Source: Arachidicoccus rhizosphaerae
GTDB lineage: Bacteria; Bacteroidota; Bacteroidia; Chitinophagales; Chitinophagaceae
DNA length: 64,000 nt
NCBI RefSeq assembly: GCF_900107765.1
Contig: NZ_FNQY01000016.1
Span: forward strand, 49,609 to 113,608
Direction of reading: 5' to 3'
Position 1 is the first letter of the stretch. Each line of letters starts with the position of its first letter. The notes beneath the pieces were generated by a model, which saw only the letters and a list, made by a program, of their open reading frames with translations, was not told where the DNA came from and did not search any database. This document shows positions 36,795-45,400 of the stretch, one piece after another. The position numbers were made by a program, and so were the translations under genes.

Positions 36795-39484
36795 CCCATG
36801 GGACTTTCCTTGCCGTTCACCCGCAGGCTTTTTACCGGTATATTGCCATAAGCCACCTGAAGACTTACTTCTGCGCCTTTTAGCGTGACTGTCCCAAAAC
36901 CCGTTTCCGTAGAGAGAAAACAGGCGAAATCACCGATTTGGGACCGGACAAATAGCGCCTGCTCTACAGCGTCGTACCGCAAACCGGTCAGGCCTTGTAA
37001 AAGGCCAAAACTGGAAAGCGCTCTACCGTAAAAATGGCCACATTCATATTCATCAAACGGATTACGGAGTCTGCCGTTATAACGCCCCCGGCAAGCCTGA
37101 ACAATATCCAGTCCCTCTTTTACCTTGCCCATTAACATCAGATGACTGGCTACCTGATATTCAATACCCGTCCATACCTCATCACTATATACAAAGGGCA
37201 AGGATAATTTGCCCCCTTTGGGCCAGCTGCATAATAGTAACCCTCCATCATCCCCTAATGCAAATCCCGGCCTTTGAGGATTGGCATGTTTCATCAGACT
37301 GTTTTTTAAATTATACTTGTGAACAGCCAGCAAATGGCTGGTCACTTTTTTAGCATCAATGAACCCGTCCAGTCCACACATCTGACCAATCCAGGCGCCC
37401 AGAATACCGTCACTGAGACAACCTTTACCATATTGGTATTTGGGGCCTTCTTTTTTAAGGAGTGCTACGGCCTCAGCGGAATAAGCTCCGCCAAATGAAT
37501 TTACTTTGGTAGGATCTTCCGCTTTTAATTGTTTATATTCAATTCGCTGAAAAAAATATTCTCCGTCAAACAGTTCATTTTCCAAAAAGGCCTTGCCCTT
37601 ATCAAATAAACTTTCATACCTGGAAACATCCTGATGTAAAAAACGGCCCATCCGTATCATGGCCGTCAGGGCGCCCAGATAAAAACTATTACACATGCCG
37701 TCAGGTCCCCAAAACTCTATGTCATAAGTATTGTGATGCGGTTCCTCCACCCGGCCCTTCTCACCAGGATCCCAGGTTCTAATACAATAATCCAGACTGG
37801 CCTTTACCTTAGGGTAATGATCTTCCAACCATTTATTATCGCCGGATATGCGCCAATCGCGATAGATCTTCATGATGCCCCCAAGCTGGCCGTCAGCTGC
37901 TGCATGAAAATCATGCGTCGTCGGGCTTATGGGCATATTAGCCCTGAAATTCTGATGGCCCTCAGGGTTTTGATCTTCACAAAACTCCGTATCTCTTAAG
38001 CTCCTTTCCAGGGCCGGAAATAAATGGGCGGTTGCCTGCGCATAATTCCAGACATGCGTACAGGACCCGTGACAACTCCCGACCCAGTCTTCACAGCCTT
38101 CCCAGCACCAGAGGCGACCGTCATATTGCCTGAGTATGGTCGGAGATTTCAGTATGGATAAATTGGCCGTCACTGCTTCCATTACAATGCCTGGCAAAGT
38201 AGAGGCGTATAATGCCTGATTAAAAAGACGCGTCTTCTCCAATAGCGTCTTCAGGTTCGTTCTGTAATAATTGACGACGGCTGCTATATTCTTAAACCGG
38301 GCACTATACCAGGGCCTGTAAAATCTGTCACCCGACTGTTCTCCGGTCAGAATACCTTTTTCATCCTCAGCAAAGCAACGCTGCTGTTTTAAATGGGGAT
38401 CTGGCGCACCCATACGCACCTCAGAAAAAGGGCAATACCACACCAGATGAATGGGAATGGTGAGCGTCTGCCCTGCTTTCAGCTCTACCGGAATATATAT
38501 CGAAGCCCCGGGAGCGTCCTTTTCTACGGCAGGTTGCTGGCGGGCCGTCCCTTCACTGATCGTATTCCAGGCAGTTGTTAATGGATCCCACCAGTTGCCT
38601 CTGAACCAGCAGTGATCGATCAGGGATCCGGGATGATCAGTAAATACGGCAAAATCGCCTTGCAGATGCCTGGCATCTGCTTTCCCGTCCTGATGTAATA
38701 CAAAGCCACCTTGCATGGCCTCTATGCGGTTTAAAACATCACTGTTATCCGCCAGAAAGTTCCGGCTATGAAAGGAAAACATCCCCCGGACCTCCTTTTT
38801 GCTTTTATTGGTCAGTTTATAATGTAAAGAGCCGGCAGGCAGTCCCGAGTTATCCTGATCGGCAGGTATAAAAGGACTCCAACCCTCAATTTCAACGTCG
38901 ACAGGCAAATCCTCATCTTGTAAATGCACCCTGCCAAAAGGAAATGAACTTTCAAAACCAGCCTGAGCAAACCTTGGCAATCCATAGAGCTTCCCGACAT
39001 CGCCCAGACCGGATTGCCGAGGACCGAAAATCTTCCAGGAAGCAACGGCGCCTTCCAGCATTTTGGCTATGCGCCTGGTTCCCTGAGCGTTGTCTTCTTT
39101 GATGCAAAAGGTCGCAAACATACCCGGCTCATTAAAAATATCCGGGTGATTGCGAACACTCATATGACTAATGGCCCCCATCCCTTCCAGACAAAACATA
39201 CCAGCTCCCAGCCCTCCGATCGGGAAGGCCACGTGCTCCAGGGATTCATTTTGATAACGAAGCTGGTCAGAGGAACGTTTAACCCCCAAAGATGTAGAGA
39301 CGTTTTTACGCACATTCTCCTTCATAAAACCCACGCCGGCTCCCTGCCAGGGCAGCAGTGTAGCACCGATGCCTCCAAGCGTTATTTGTTTAATAAAGGT
39401 GCGCCTTTTATTAGCAGCAGCCTTCGTATTTTCCGGAAGCAAATGCTTCTGCTCTGTATTTTTAGCTAAGTCTTTTTTTTTCAT
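36791..39484 (-). CDS. GH116-like glycoside hydrolase (GBA2_N plus DUF608), candidate exo-beta-D-arabinofuranosidase
   Basis: 897 residues. A twin-arginine-type signal (KRRTFIKQITLGGIG, residues 27-41) suggests folded export. Then a GBA2_N-like beta-sandwich starting HVAFPIGGLGAGMFCLEG (about 85-400) and an (alpha/alpha)6 catalytic domain (about 430-890) with WCWEGCEDWVGSCHGSC, HVWNYAQATAHLFPALERSLRD and NTYDIEFWGPDGMCNSFYLG. By comparison with GH116 glucosidases, Glu462 and Asp588 are the likely nucleophile and acid/base. GH116 includes glucosylceramidases and beta-glucosidases, and also exo-beta-D-arabinofuranosidases acting on mycobacterial arabinan. With GH172, FucI and AraB in the same run of genes, I favour D-arabinofuranose; this is inference. 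Confidence 0.8.
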   Translation of the reverse strand: MKKKDLAKNTEQKHLLPENTKAAANKRRTFIKQITLGGIGATLLPWQGAGVGFMKENVRKNVSTSLGVKRSSDQLRYQNESLEHVAFPIGGLGAGMFCLEGMGAISHMSVRNHPDIFNEPGMFATFCIKEDNAQGTRRIAKMLEGAVASWKIFGPRQSGLGDVGKLYGLPRFAQAGFESSFPFGRVHLQDEDLPVDVEIEGWSPFIPADQDNSGLPAGSLHYKLTNKSKKEVRGMFSFHSRNFLADNSDVLNRIEAMQGGFVLHQDGKADARHLQGDFAVFTDHPGSLIDHCWFRGNWWDPLTTAWNTISEGTARQQPAVEKDAPGASIYIPVELKAGQTLTIPIHLVWYCPFSEVRMGAPDPHLKQQRCFAEDEKGILTGEQSGDRFYRPWYSARFKNIAAVVNYYRTNLKTLLEKTRLFNQALYASTLPGIVMEAVTANLSILKSPTILRQYDGRLWCWEGCEDWVGSCHGSCTHVWNYAQATAHLFPALERSLRDTEFCEDQNPEGHQNFRANMPISPTTHDFHAAADGQLGGIMKIYRDWRISGDNKWLEDHYPKVKASLDYCIRTWDPGEKGRVEEPHHNTYDIEFWGPDGMCNSFYLGALTAMIRMGRFLHQDVSRYESLFDKGKAFLENELFDGEYFFQRIEYKQLKAEDPTKVNSFGGAYSAEAVALLKKEGPKYQYGKGCLSDGILGAWIGQMCGLDGFIDAKKVTSHLLAVHKYNLKNSLMKHANPQRPGFALGDDGGLLLCSWPKGGKLSLPFVYSDEVWTGIEYQVASHLMLMGKVKEGLDIVQACRGRYNGRLRNPFDEYECGHFYGRALSSFGLLQGLTGLRYDAVEQALFVRSQIGDFACFLSTETGFGTVTLKGAEVSLQVAYGNIPVKSLRVNGKESPMG

Positions 39485-39501
39485 AAGAATATCTTCAGTA
39501 G

Positions 39502-40137
39502 TTAACGGGCAAGGAGTAAATCAACTAATTTTTCAGGCGCCAGCCTGGGATTCAAAATACGCTGCAGTGTACCTGTTGAATCAAAACAGGCCACGATAGG
39601 AAAATGTTCAATCTGATAATATTTCTGGACAATAAAGGTATACCCCTCAGAGCCGATTTTTAGATTCGGGTGGCCGGAAAGTTTATAGGTACCATCAAAA
39701 GCTTTCACGGCATGCATATCCTCAAAAGTGATCATGAGAATCTGCTGCCGCTGTAACTGATCCAATCTTTTTGAAAGGGCCGCGGTAAATGCCTGACACT
39801 CGGGGCAGTCAGGCTGAAAGTAAATCAAAATCAAAGGCTTGGTTTTATCCAGCTCCTTATAAGTATATCCTTTGCCATCCACCAGCCGGATCTTAAAAGG
39901 CGGGACTTCTTTCCGGTATTGACTGATGTCGATGGTGTCCAACTCATGCGCTTCATCCTCAGCGCTATCTGGTGTTGTCCGGCTACTTAGAGAATCTAGC
40001 TGAGCAGCATCTACGGAGTTATCCTTTATACCGGCTTCACCCACCTGACGGTTACCACCCTCAGCGCAGGCACTAAAAATACTTACAAGTAATACCCAGG
40101 CGATTATTTTCAACTTACAAGGGGTCAGAATTGCCAT
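39502..40137 (-). CDS. Thioredoxin-fold (TlpA/ResA-like) lipoprotein
   Basis: 211 residues. Hydrophobic leader with lipobox FSAC (Cys24), an acidic low-complexity linker (about 30-75), then a thioredoxin-like domain with the motif YFQPDCPECQAF (Cys-x-x-Cys) and a cis-Pro region near HFPIVACFD. It is likely a membrane-anchored periplasmic thiol-disulfide protein. It lies between susD and the GH116 gene on the same strand, 17 bp before the latter. Its role in a glycan locus is unclear; it might serve the cysteine-rich GH116-like enzyme (see WCWEGCEDWVGSCHGSC), but this is speculation. Confidence 0.82.
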   Translation of the reverse strand: MAILTPCKLKIIAWVLLVSIFSACAEGGNRQVGEAGIKDNSVDAAQLDSLSSRTTPDSAEDEAHELDTIDISQYRKEVPPFKIRLVDGKGYTYKELDKTKPLILIYFQPDCPECQAFTAALSKRLDQLQRQQILMITFEDMHAVKAFDGTYKLSGHPNLKIGSEGYTFIVQKYYQIEHFPIVACFDSTGTLQRILNPRLAPEKLVDLLLAR

Positions 40138-40158
40138 AATAAAAATATCTGTTTAACC

Positions 40159-40204
40159 GGTAACTTAGCCACATTACCCTAAGGAGCGCAACAACTAAGT
40201 TACC
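40159..40204. other. Hairpin between susD and the thioredoxin-like gene
   Basis: GGTAACTTAG and CTAAGTTACC form a perfect 10-bp inverted repeat around a 26-nt loop. No T-run follows on the minus strand, so it is not a standard terminator. It could stabilise the upstream susC-susD mRNA or be a protein site. Confidence 0.4.
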
Positions 40205-40218
40205 AGAATTAATTTACT

Positions 40219-41961
40219 TTAATAGCCTACATTTTGTTTATATAACCCATACGAATAGTTCATCTGCGGCTGAGGGATCGGCATATACTCATCCCTTCCT
40301 TTGGTAAACTTCCCATCTTTCATCCATGATCTGGCTCTGGGGACTTCTTTGGCAAAATAATCATTCATGACGGAGTCAGCTATACCCCAACGGACAATAT
40401 CATACCACCGCTCTCCTTCCATGGCAAATTCCAGGCGGTCTTCCCACATTAATGCCTTCCAGGCAAAGGCCTTGGTCCAGTTACAGTTAACACCATCCTG
40501 ATAGGTTGCAATATCATAAGGAAGTGTAGGTTTTCCATTTATGAATTTAAGGCGACCGGTACTATTAGCCGCTCTTGTCCGGATCTCATTGATGATCGGC
40601 AGGGCTTCCTTATACCGGTCCAGCTGTATCAGCGCTTCCGCTTTCAGTAAAAGCACCCGGTCATACCGAATAGCCGTTTCATTTTTAGAATTCCACATCC
40701 AGAACAGATTTACAAGAACGGGGCTTCCTGCTTCCACATTTTCTTTTAAAGAGCTAAAATAGCCATAGATAATCGGATCTCTGGAGGCGCTGCTGTCAAA
40801 GAGTAAATCCTGCTGATATTTCCAGGGAATACCAGGAATGGCCACCGTATGACCGATTCTCGGATCCCACTCATTGGACTGAAAATAGGTATCCTTGTTT
40901 TTAATATCAGCGTTATTATAATTATCAAATAGCGGGATTCCGTCCTTATCCACTCTAAATGCATTGACCATGGCATAGGAAGGCTTATGAAAATCGCAGC
41001 AGCTGAAATAAGGCGGCCACCAGGGTGCGTTCAGCGGTGTTCCGCCATTTAAATTACCATTGGGCGTTCCGTCATCATGGGTATACTGCCATTCCCAAAT
41101 GGACTCCGGAGACTTGTTGTCCATGGTATATTCAAAATTATCCGCAAAATCTGCATTCAGATGATACTTTCCGGAATTAATAATATTATCCAGCAAATCA
41201 AGGGCCTGCTGCAGTCTTTGCTTATTAATGGTTTTTACCTGATTATTTTCATCCTCTTCATAAGCCATCCACATCAGTACATTAGCCATCTCCGCCTGGG
41301 CGGCATATTTAGTAGGTCGTCCGGGTTCCTCCTGCGTTTCAGGCAAATTGGCGGCAGCGCTGGAAAAATCATTATAAATGTCATTCCAGATATACAAATC
41401 ACTTTGAGCAGTATCCGGATGATTGGGAATTTTAGGGATTGAATCCACAGGTACGGTTTCGTCATAATAGGGAATCCAGCGAAACCATTTTTTTAACTGC
41501 AAAAACATCATTCCCCGTAAAAAGCGCATTTCGGCGATACGGGTATCTTTTTGAGGATAACTGCCTGCGTCCAGTTTATTTAATGCCGTTAAAGCTGCAT
41601 TACACCTGGAGACACCCTCATACTGGCCGAACCAGATGCCGTCATTATTACCCACACTGGGCGTCACCAGCGAGAAGACCTCCATCTGATACCAGGGGGT
41701 CTGATCAGAGAGGCCTCCGCCTCCTTTATACGCATCATCAGATTTAATGTCCGCCAGCCAGGGGCTCATCTTCTGATTAATAATACCTTCGTGTGCCACC
41801 CAGGCATAGGCCGCTATAACCAGACCGTCCACATTCTCAGGGGTTTCTACATCTTCCGGTGTAACGGCGCCCTGCTGCTTAACATCTAAGAACTTATGAC
41901 AAGACGTAGTCAGCACCGCCATAAGCAGCACAAAACAGCCATATATTAGTATCTTTTTCAT
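40219..41961 (-). CDS. SusD-like outer-membrane lipoprotein of the putative D-arabinan locus
   Basis: 580 residues from MKKILIYGCFVLL at 41961; the frame is open 24 bp further up. Lipobox TTSC (Cys21), mature start HKFLDVKQQGAVTPEDVETPENVDGL, a TPR-like core, and the C-terminal SusD hallmark DRLEFAMEGERWYDIVRWG. It pairs with the SusC encoded 33 bp upstream. It is not closely similar to the two SusD proteins near the left edge, so it probably binds another glycan. Confidence 0.94.
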   Translation of the reverse strand: MKKILIYGCFVLLMAVLTTSCHKFLDVKQQGAVTPEDVETPENVDGLVIAAYAWVAHEGIINQKMSPWLADIKSDDAYKGGGGLSDQTPWYQMEVFSLVTPSVGNNDGIWFGQYEGVSRCNAALTALNKLDAGSYPQKDTRIAEMRFLRGMMFLQLKKWFRWIPYYDETVPVDSIPKIPNHPDTAQSDLYIWNDIYNDFSSAAANLPETQEEPGRPTKYAAQAEMANVLMWMAYEEDENNQVKTINKQRLQQALDLLDNIINSGKYHLNADFADNFEYTMDNKSPESIWEWQYTHDDGTPNGNLNGGTPLNAPWWPPYFSCCDFHKPSYAMVNAFRVDKDGIPLFDNYNNADIKNKDTYFQSNEWDPRIGHTVAIPGIPWKYQQDLLFDSSASRDPIIYGYFSSLKENVEAGSPVLVNLFWMWNSKNETAIRYDRVLLLKAEALIQLDRYKEALPIINEIRTRAANSTGRLKFINGKPTLPYDIATYQDGVNCNWTKAFAWKALMWEDRLEFAMEGERWYDIVRWGIADSVMNDYFAKEVPRARSWMKDGKFTKGRDEYMPIPQPQMNYSYGLYKQNVGY

Positions 41962-41994
41962 AATATTTATTTTATTAGCTAACATTTACATTCT

Positions 41995-44900
41995 TTAAAA
42001 GGACACGTCCAGCCCAAATTTGAAAGTCCTGGGGATGACGTAAGGATTGCTATAATCATTACCGGTAAAATTTTCCGGATCCGGTCCCGTAAAAGCATTA
42101 TCTCCCCAGCTTTTTTTGATACTCACCAGATTTAAGGCAACAACAAAAAAGTGAACCTTCTCAATACCAATAGACGAGGTGATGGCCTTAGGTAAAGTAT
42201 ACCCCAGTTGTATATTGCGCAGCTTCAGATAACTCCCGGATTCCATAAAGTAAGTGGAGGTCCGGAGTTCATCATTGGCATTGGTCAGCGAAAGGGCCGG
42301 AATGGTAGAACTTGTATTAGTCGGCGTCCAGGCATCCAGTACTCTGGTGGGATGGTTAAAGCCGCTTTGCACCCACACATTCCAAAAATCACTGTAGGTT
42401 TTCCAGCCGTCAGATACTGTATTTCCGGCTACACCTTGCCAGAACATGGAGAAGTCGAAGTTTTTATAACTGGCATTAAAGCCCAGACCAAATTCCACTT
42501 TGGGATCCCAGCTGCCGATCCAGGTGCGGTCATAATCATAATCAATCTTTCCATCAGGCACCCCGTCGGGGCCTGATATATCTTTATAGCGAATACGACC
42601 GATTCCCTTGCCGGGTTGATCAGCGGCCTTATCCACCTCATCCTGAGTCTGGAACAATCCATCCGTAATAAATCCATAATAAGAATGATAAGGGTGGCCG
42701 ATAATATCATCATCTTTCAGGGCACTGCCGCCATATGTATACAAGACTGTATTAGGAACACTCACAATTTCATTATGGTTATGGCTAATATTAGCCGTTA
42801 TAGAATAATGAAATTTCTTAATGGGATCACTGTTATAAGTCAGCTGAATCTCAAAACCTCTATCCACCATACTGGCACCGTTATACCATTCATTGGCACC
42901 TTCTCCCAGTACCCCAGGGTAAGGAGGATTATACAGCATTCCGTCTGTAAAGCGGTGGTATACATCAAATGATCCTGATAGCCTTTGATCAAAAAGGCCA
43001 AAATCAAGACCAATATTTGTCTGACGATCGCTCTCCCATTTTAAGTCCGGATTCCCTGTTTGCACCTTTCTAAAGCCAGAAGGCAGACTACCTGTTTCCG
43101 CACCGCCAATTCCATAAGAAGTCCCATTGTAATCTGCCACAAAATAAGTTTTGCTTGCATTGGAAGAAATAGAGGAGGTATTTCCATTCATCCCCCAGCT
43201 CCCTCTGAGCTTCAAATCAGAAATCGCAGTAAATTTTTTCATAAATGCTTCCTGACTAATACGCCAGCCAGCGGAAAATGCGGGAAAGATGCCGTATTTA
43301 TGGTTCTCGCCAAATTTTGAAGAACCGTCATCTCTTATCGTTCCCGACAGTAAATACCGGTTATCATAGGAATAGTTGAACTTTCCAAAATAAGACAGAA
43401 AATTATACCGGTCTCCACTGCCTGACACGGACATGTTTCCCGTGGCAGTACTTAAATAAGCATAATCATAATTTTCAAAGGATAATCCCTGACGGTTGCC
43501 GCTCATGGTCTCTGTCTGATATTTAGTTGCTTCGGTACCTGCTAAAACATCCAGTTTGTGCTTTCCTGTTTCCAGCTGATAATCCAGCGTATTGGTATAG
43601 CTCAAAGTTGCCGCCTGCCAGTACCACTGATCCACATTATTGGTCGGCTGAAACTTCCCCCCGCCTTCGGTAAAAGTGAACTGAATGGTCCTGTGATAGC
43701 CCTCCGTATAAATTAAGCCCACCTGCGAGTGGTAATGAAAATGCTTTAAGAAATTCACATCTGCATAAATATTCCCGTAGAGTTTATTGTATTTATTGGC
43801 GTTATCTTTATTTAGCGTCAGCTCTCTGACCGGGTTCCAGTAATCATCCATGCCTAAATTAACCGCAGAACCGCCCCATCCGCCATCTGTGGTATGGACC
43901 GGCACAATAGGAGGTTCTACCAGCGCATTATGCATCTGATTCTGATCCACCATTCTCATATGAGATGCTTCCATATTCTCGCCTATGGTTAAATGATGGT
44001 CCAGTAAGTCAAAACTGGTATTGAGTCTGGCAGTAAACCTTTTATATCCTGTATATTTTTGCGTTCCCTCGTTTTCATTATAGTTCACGGAAAATAAGGT
44101 CCTGGAATTTTCCGTCCCGCTGGAGACCGTCACCTGGTGATCCTGTTGAAGTCCCAATTGAGAGATGGCGTCCAGCCAATTCGTATTCGCCGCTAACATG
44201 GTGGAATCGTCGTTCAGGTATTTTCTGGGTGTGATCTTATCCAGTACAGGTATCCCCTGATCATTTTTATGCCAGTCATAATCATAGATCTGGGTCGCAT
44301 TATTCGGATCCTGGCCGTCATTGACCGCCGCCTGCCACAGGGCCTGTCCATATTGCATGGTATTCATCATCGGCACTTTATTTGCAAACTGAGAAAATCC
44401 GACAGCCCCATTATAAGTTACCTTTGCTTTGCCTAAATGACCTTTTTTCGTCTCAATTAAAATGACGCCGGCACCACCCTGTGCACCATAGATACTGGCC
44501 GATGCCGCATCCTTTAAAATCTGCATAGAGGCAATGTTATTCGGGTTAATATCCCTTAGATTCATATTGCCGCTTGGCACCCCATCAATGACAATTAAAG
44601 GAGAAGCCCCGTTAATGGACGTAAGCCCCCTGATTTGTATGTCTGTGTTACCTACCGGACTGCCATCTGTAGTTATATGTAAACCGGGCACCACGCCCTG
44701 TAAGGCTTGCATAATATTTGTCACTCCGTGATTTTTGGCTAAGTCCTTTTCAGAAACCACACTGATTGCTCCAGTCAGATCTGCTTTTTTCTGCTTCATA
44801 TACCCGGTCACTACAATCATATCCAGATCTCCATTAACGGGTTTCAATGCACGGTCGATTTCATGGTTATTTTCAATGGAGACCGTATCTTTTAAATAAC

Positions 44901-45225
44901 CAATAGCTGTAATGACAAGCTGACTGCTGCCATTGGGTGCGTTTATCTGATATCGCCCCTGATCATCGGTAATCGCCCCTTTGGTCGTATTCAGCACCTG
45001 AACAGAGGCTCCTTCGATAGGCTGCTGTTTATCATCGGTAATTTGCCCCCGAACCAAAAAACCATCCTGATTGTCTTGAATCTGAAAAAAAGGTATTTTG
45101 GCAGCCTTGCCATAACCAGGCAAACATAAGAGCATAAGCACCAGTAGCCCCAGAAAGAATCCACGCGGCCATCTTTCAGCCGGCCTCCCGTGATGTGTTC
45201 CATTAGTCGATAGTTTGTGATTCAT
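41995..45225 (-). CDS. SusC/RagA TonB-dependent transporter of the putative D-arabinan locus
   Basis: About 1076 residues from MNHKLSTNGTHHG at 45225, the start nearest a usable signal sequence; the frame is open 75 bp further up. Hydrophobic leader about residues 24-42 (a relatively long basic n-region precedes it), CarboxypepD_reg-like domain (about 55-140), DMIVVTGYMKQKKADLTGAI as the SusC signature variant, plug with IQIRGLTSINGASPLIVIDG, barrel ending FGLDVSF. It belongs to a different SusC subgroup from the two near the left edge. A LacI-type palindrome at 45366-45379 lies 141 bp upstream. Confidence 0.94.
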   Translation of the reverse strand: MNHKLSTNGTHHGRPAERWPRGFFLGLLVLMLLCLPGYGKAAKIPFFQIQDNQDGFLVRGQITDDKQQPIEGASVQVLNTTKGAITDDQGRYQINAPNGSSQLVITAIGYLKDTVSIENNHEIDRALKPVNGDLDMIVVTGYMKQKKADLTGAISVVSEKDLAKNHGVTNIMQALQGVVPGLHITTDGSPVGNTDIQIRGLTSINGASPLIVIDGVPSGNMNLRDINPNNIASMQILKDAASASIYGAQGGAGVILIETKKGHLGKAKVTYNGAVGFSQFANKVPMMNTMQYGQALWQAAVNDGQDPNNATQIYDYDWHKNDQGIPVLDKITPRKYLNDDSTMLAANTNWLDAISQLGLQQDHQVTVSSGTENSRTLFSVNYNENEGTQKYTGYKRFTARLNTSFDLLDHHLTIGENMEASHMRMVDQNQMHNALVEPPIVPVHTTDGGWGGSAVNLGMDDYWNPVRELTLNKDNANKYNKLYGNIYADVNFLKHFHYHSQVGLIYTEGYHRTIQFTFTEGGGKFQPTNNVDQWYWQAATLSYTNTLDYQLETGKHKLDVLAGTEATKYQTETMSGNRQGLSFENYDYAYLSTATGNMSVSGSGDRYNFLSYFGKFNYSYDNRYLLSGTIRDDGSSKFGENHKYGIFPAFSAGWRISQEAFMKKFTAISDLKLRGSWGMNGNTSSISSNASKTYFVADYNGTSYGIGGAETGSLPSGFRKVQTGNPDLKWESDRQTNIGLDFGLFDQRLSGSFDVYHRFTDGMLYNPPYPGVLGEGANEWYNGASMVDRGFEIQLTYNSDPIKKFHYSITANISHNHNEIVSVPNTVLYTYGGSALKDDDIIGHPYHSYYGFITDGLFQTQDEVDKAADQPGKGIGRIRYKDISGPDGVPDGKIDYDYDRTWIGSWDPKVEFGLGFNASYKNFDFSMFWQGVAGNTVSDGWKTYSDFWNVWVQSGFNHPTRVLDAWTPTNTSSTIPALSLTNANDELRTSTYFMESGSYLKLRNIQLGYTLPKAITSSIGIEKVHFFVVALNLVSIKKSWGDNAFTGPDPENFTGNDYSNPYVIPRTFKFGLDVSF

Positions 45226-45365
45226 TTTAAATGAATTAAAATGTGAAAAAATAAATATTGCCAAGGTCACTCTACCACTATCCTTTTTGCTATTGAGCAA
45301 CCTAAGAAAACCGAGTCTTTGTGATTCCTTTTTAAACCGTCCTAACCCTATCTTTTATTAGATAA

Positions 45366-45379
45366 CTTAATCGTTTAAG
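45366..45379. promoter_or_regulatory. LacI-type operator candidate before susC
   Basis: CTTAATCGTTTAAG; on the minus strand it reads GCTTAAACGATTAAG. It matches 51869-51888 and 54277-54290 (consensus GCTTAAACGTTTAAG). It lies just after the ribulokinase gene and 141 bp before the susC start. Confidence 0.65.
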
Positions 45380-45400
45380 CAAACAAATAAATAAGTGCCA

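Noticed and set aside
45366..45379. The palindrome as a terminator of the ribulokinase operon.
   Set aside because: It is short, A+T rich and lacks a T-run, and it matches two other sites placed in front of genes, so an operator is the better reading.
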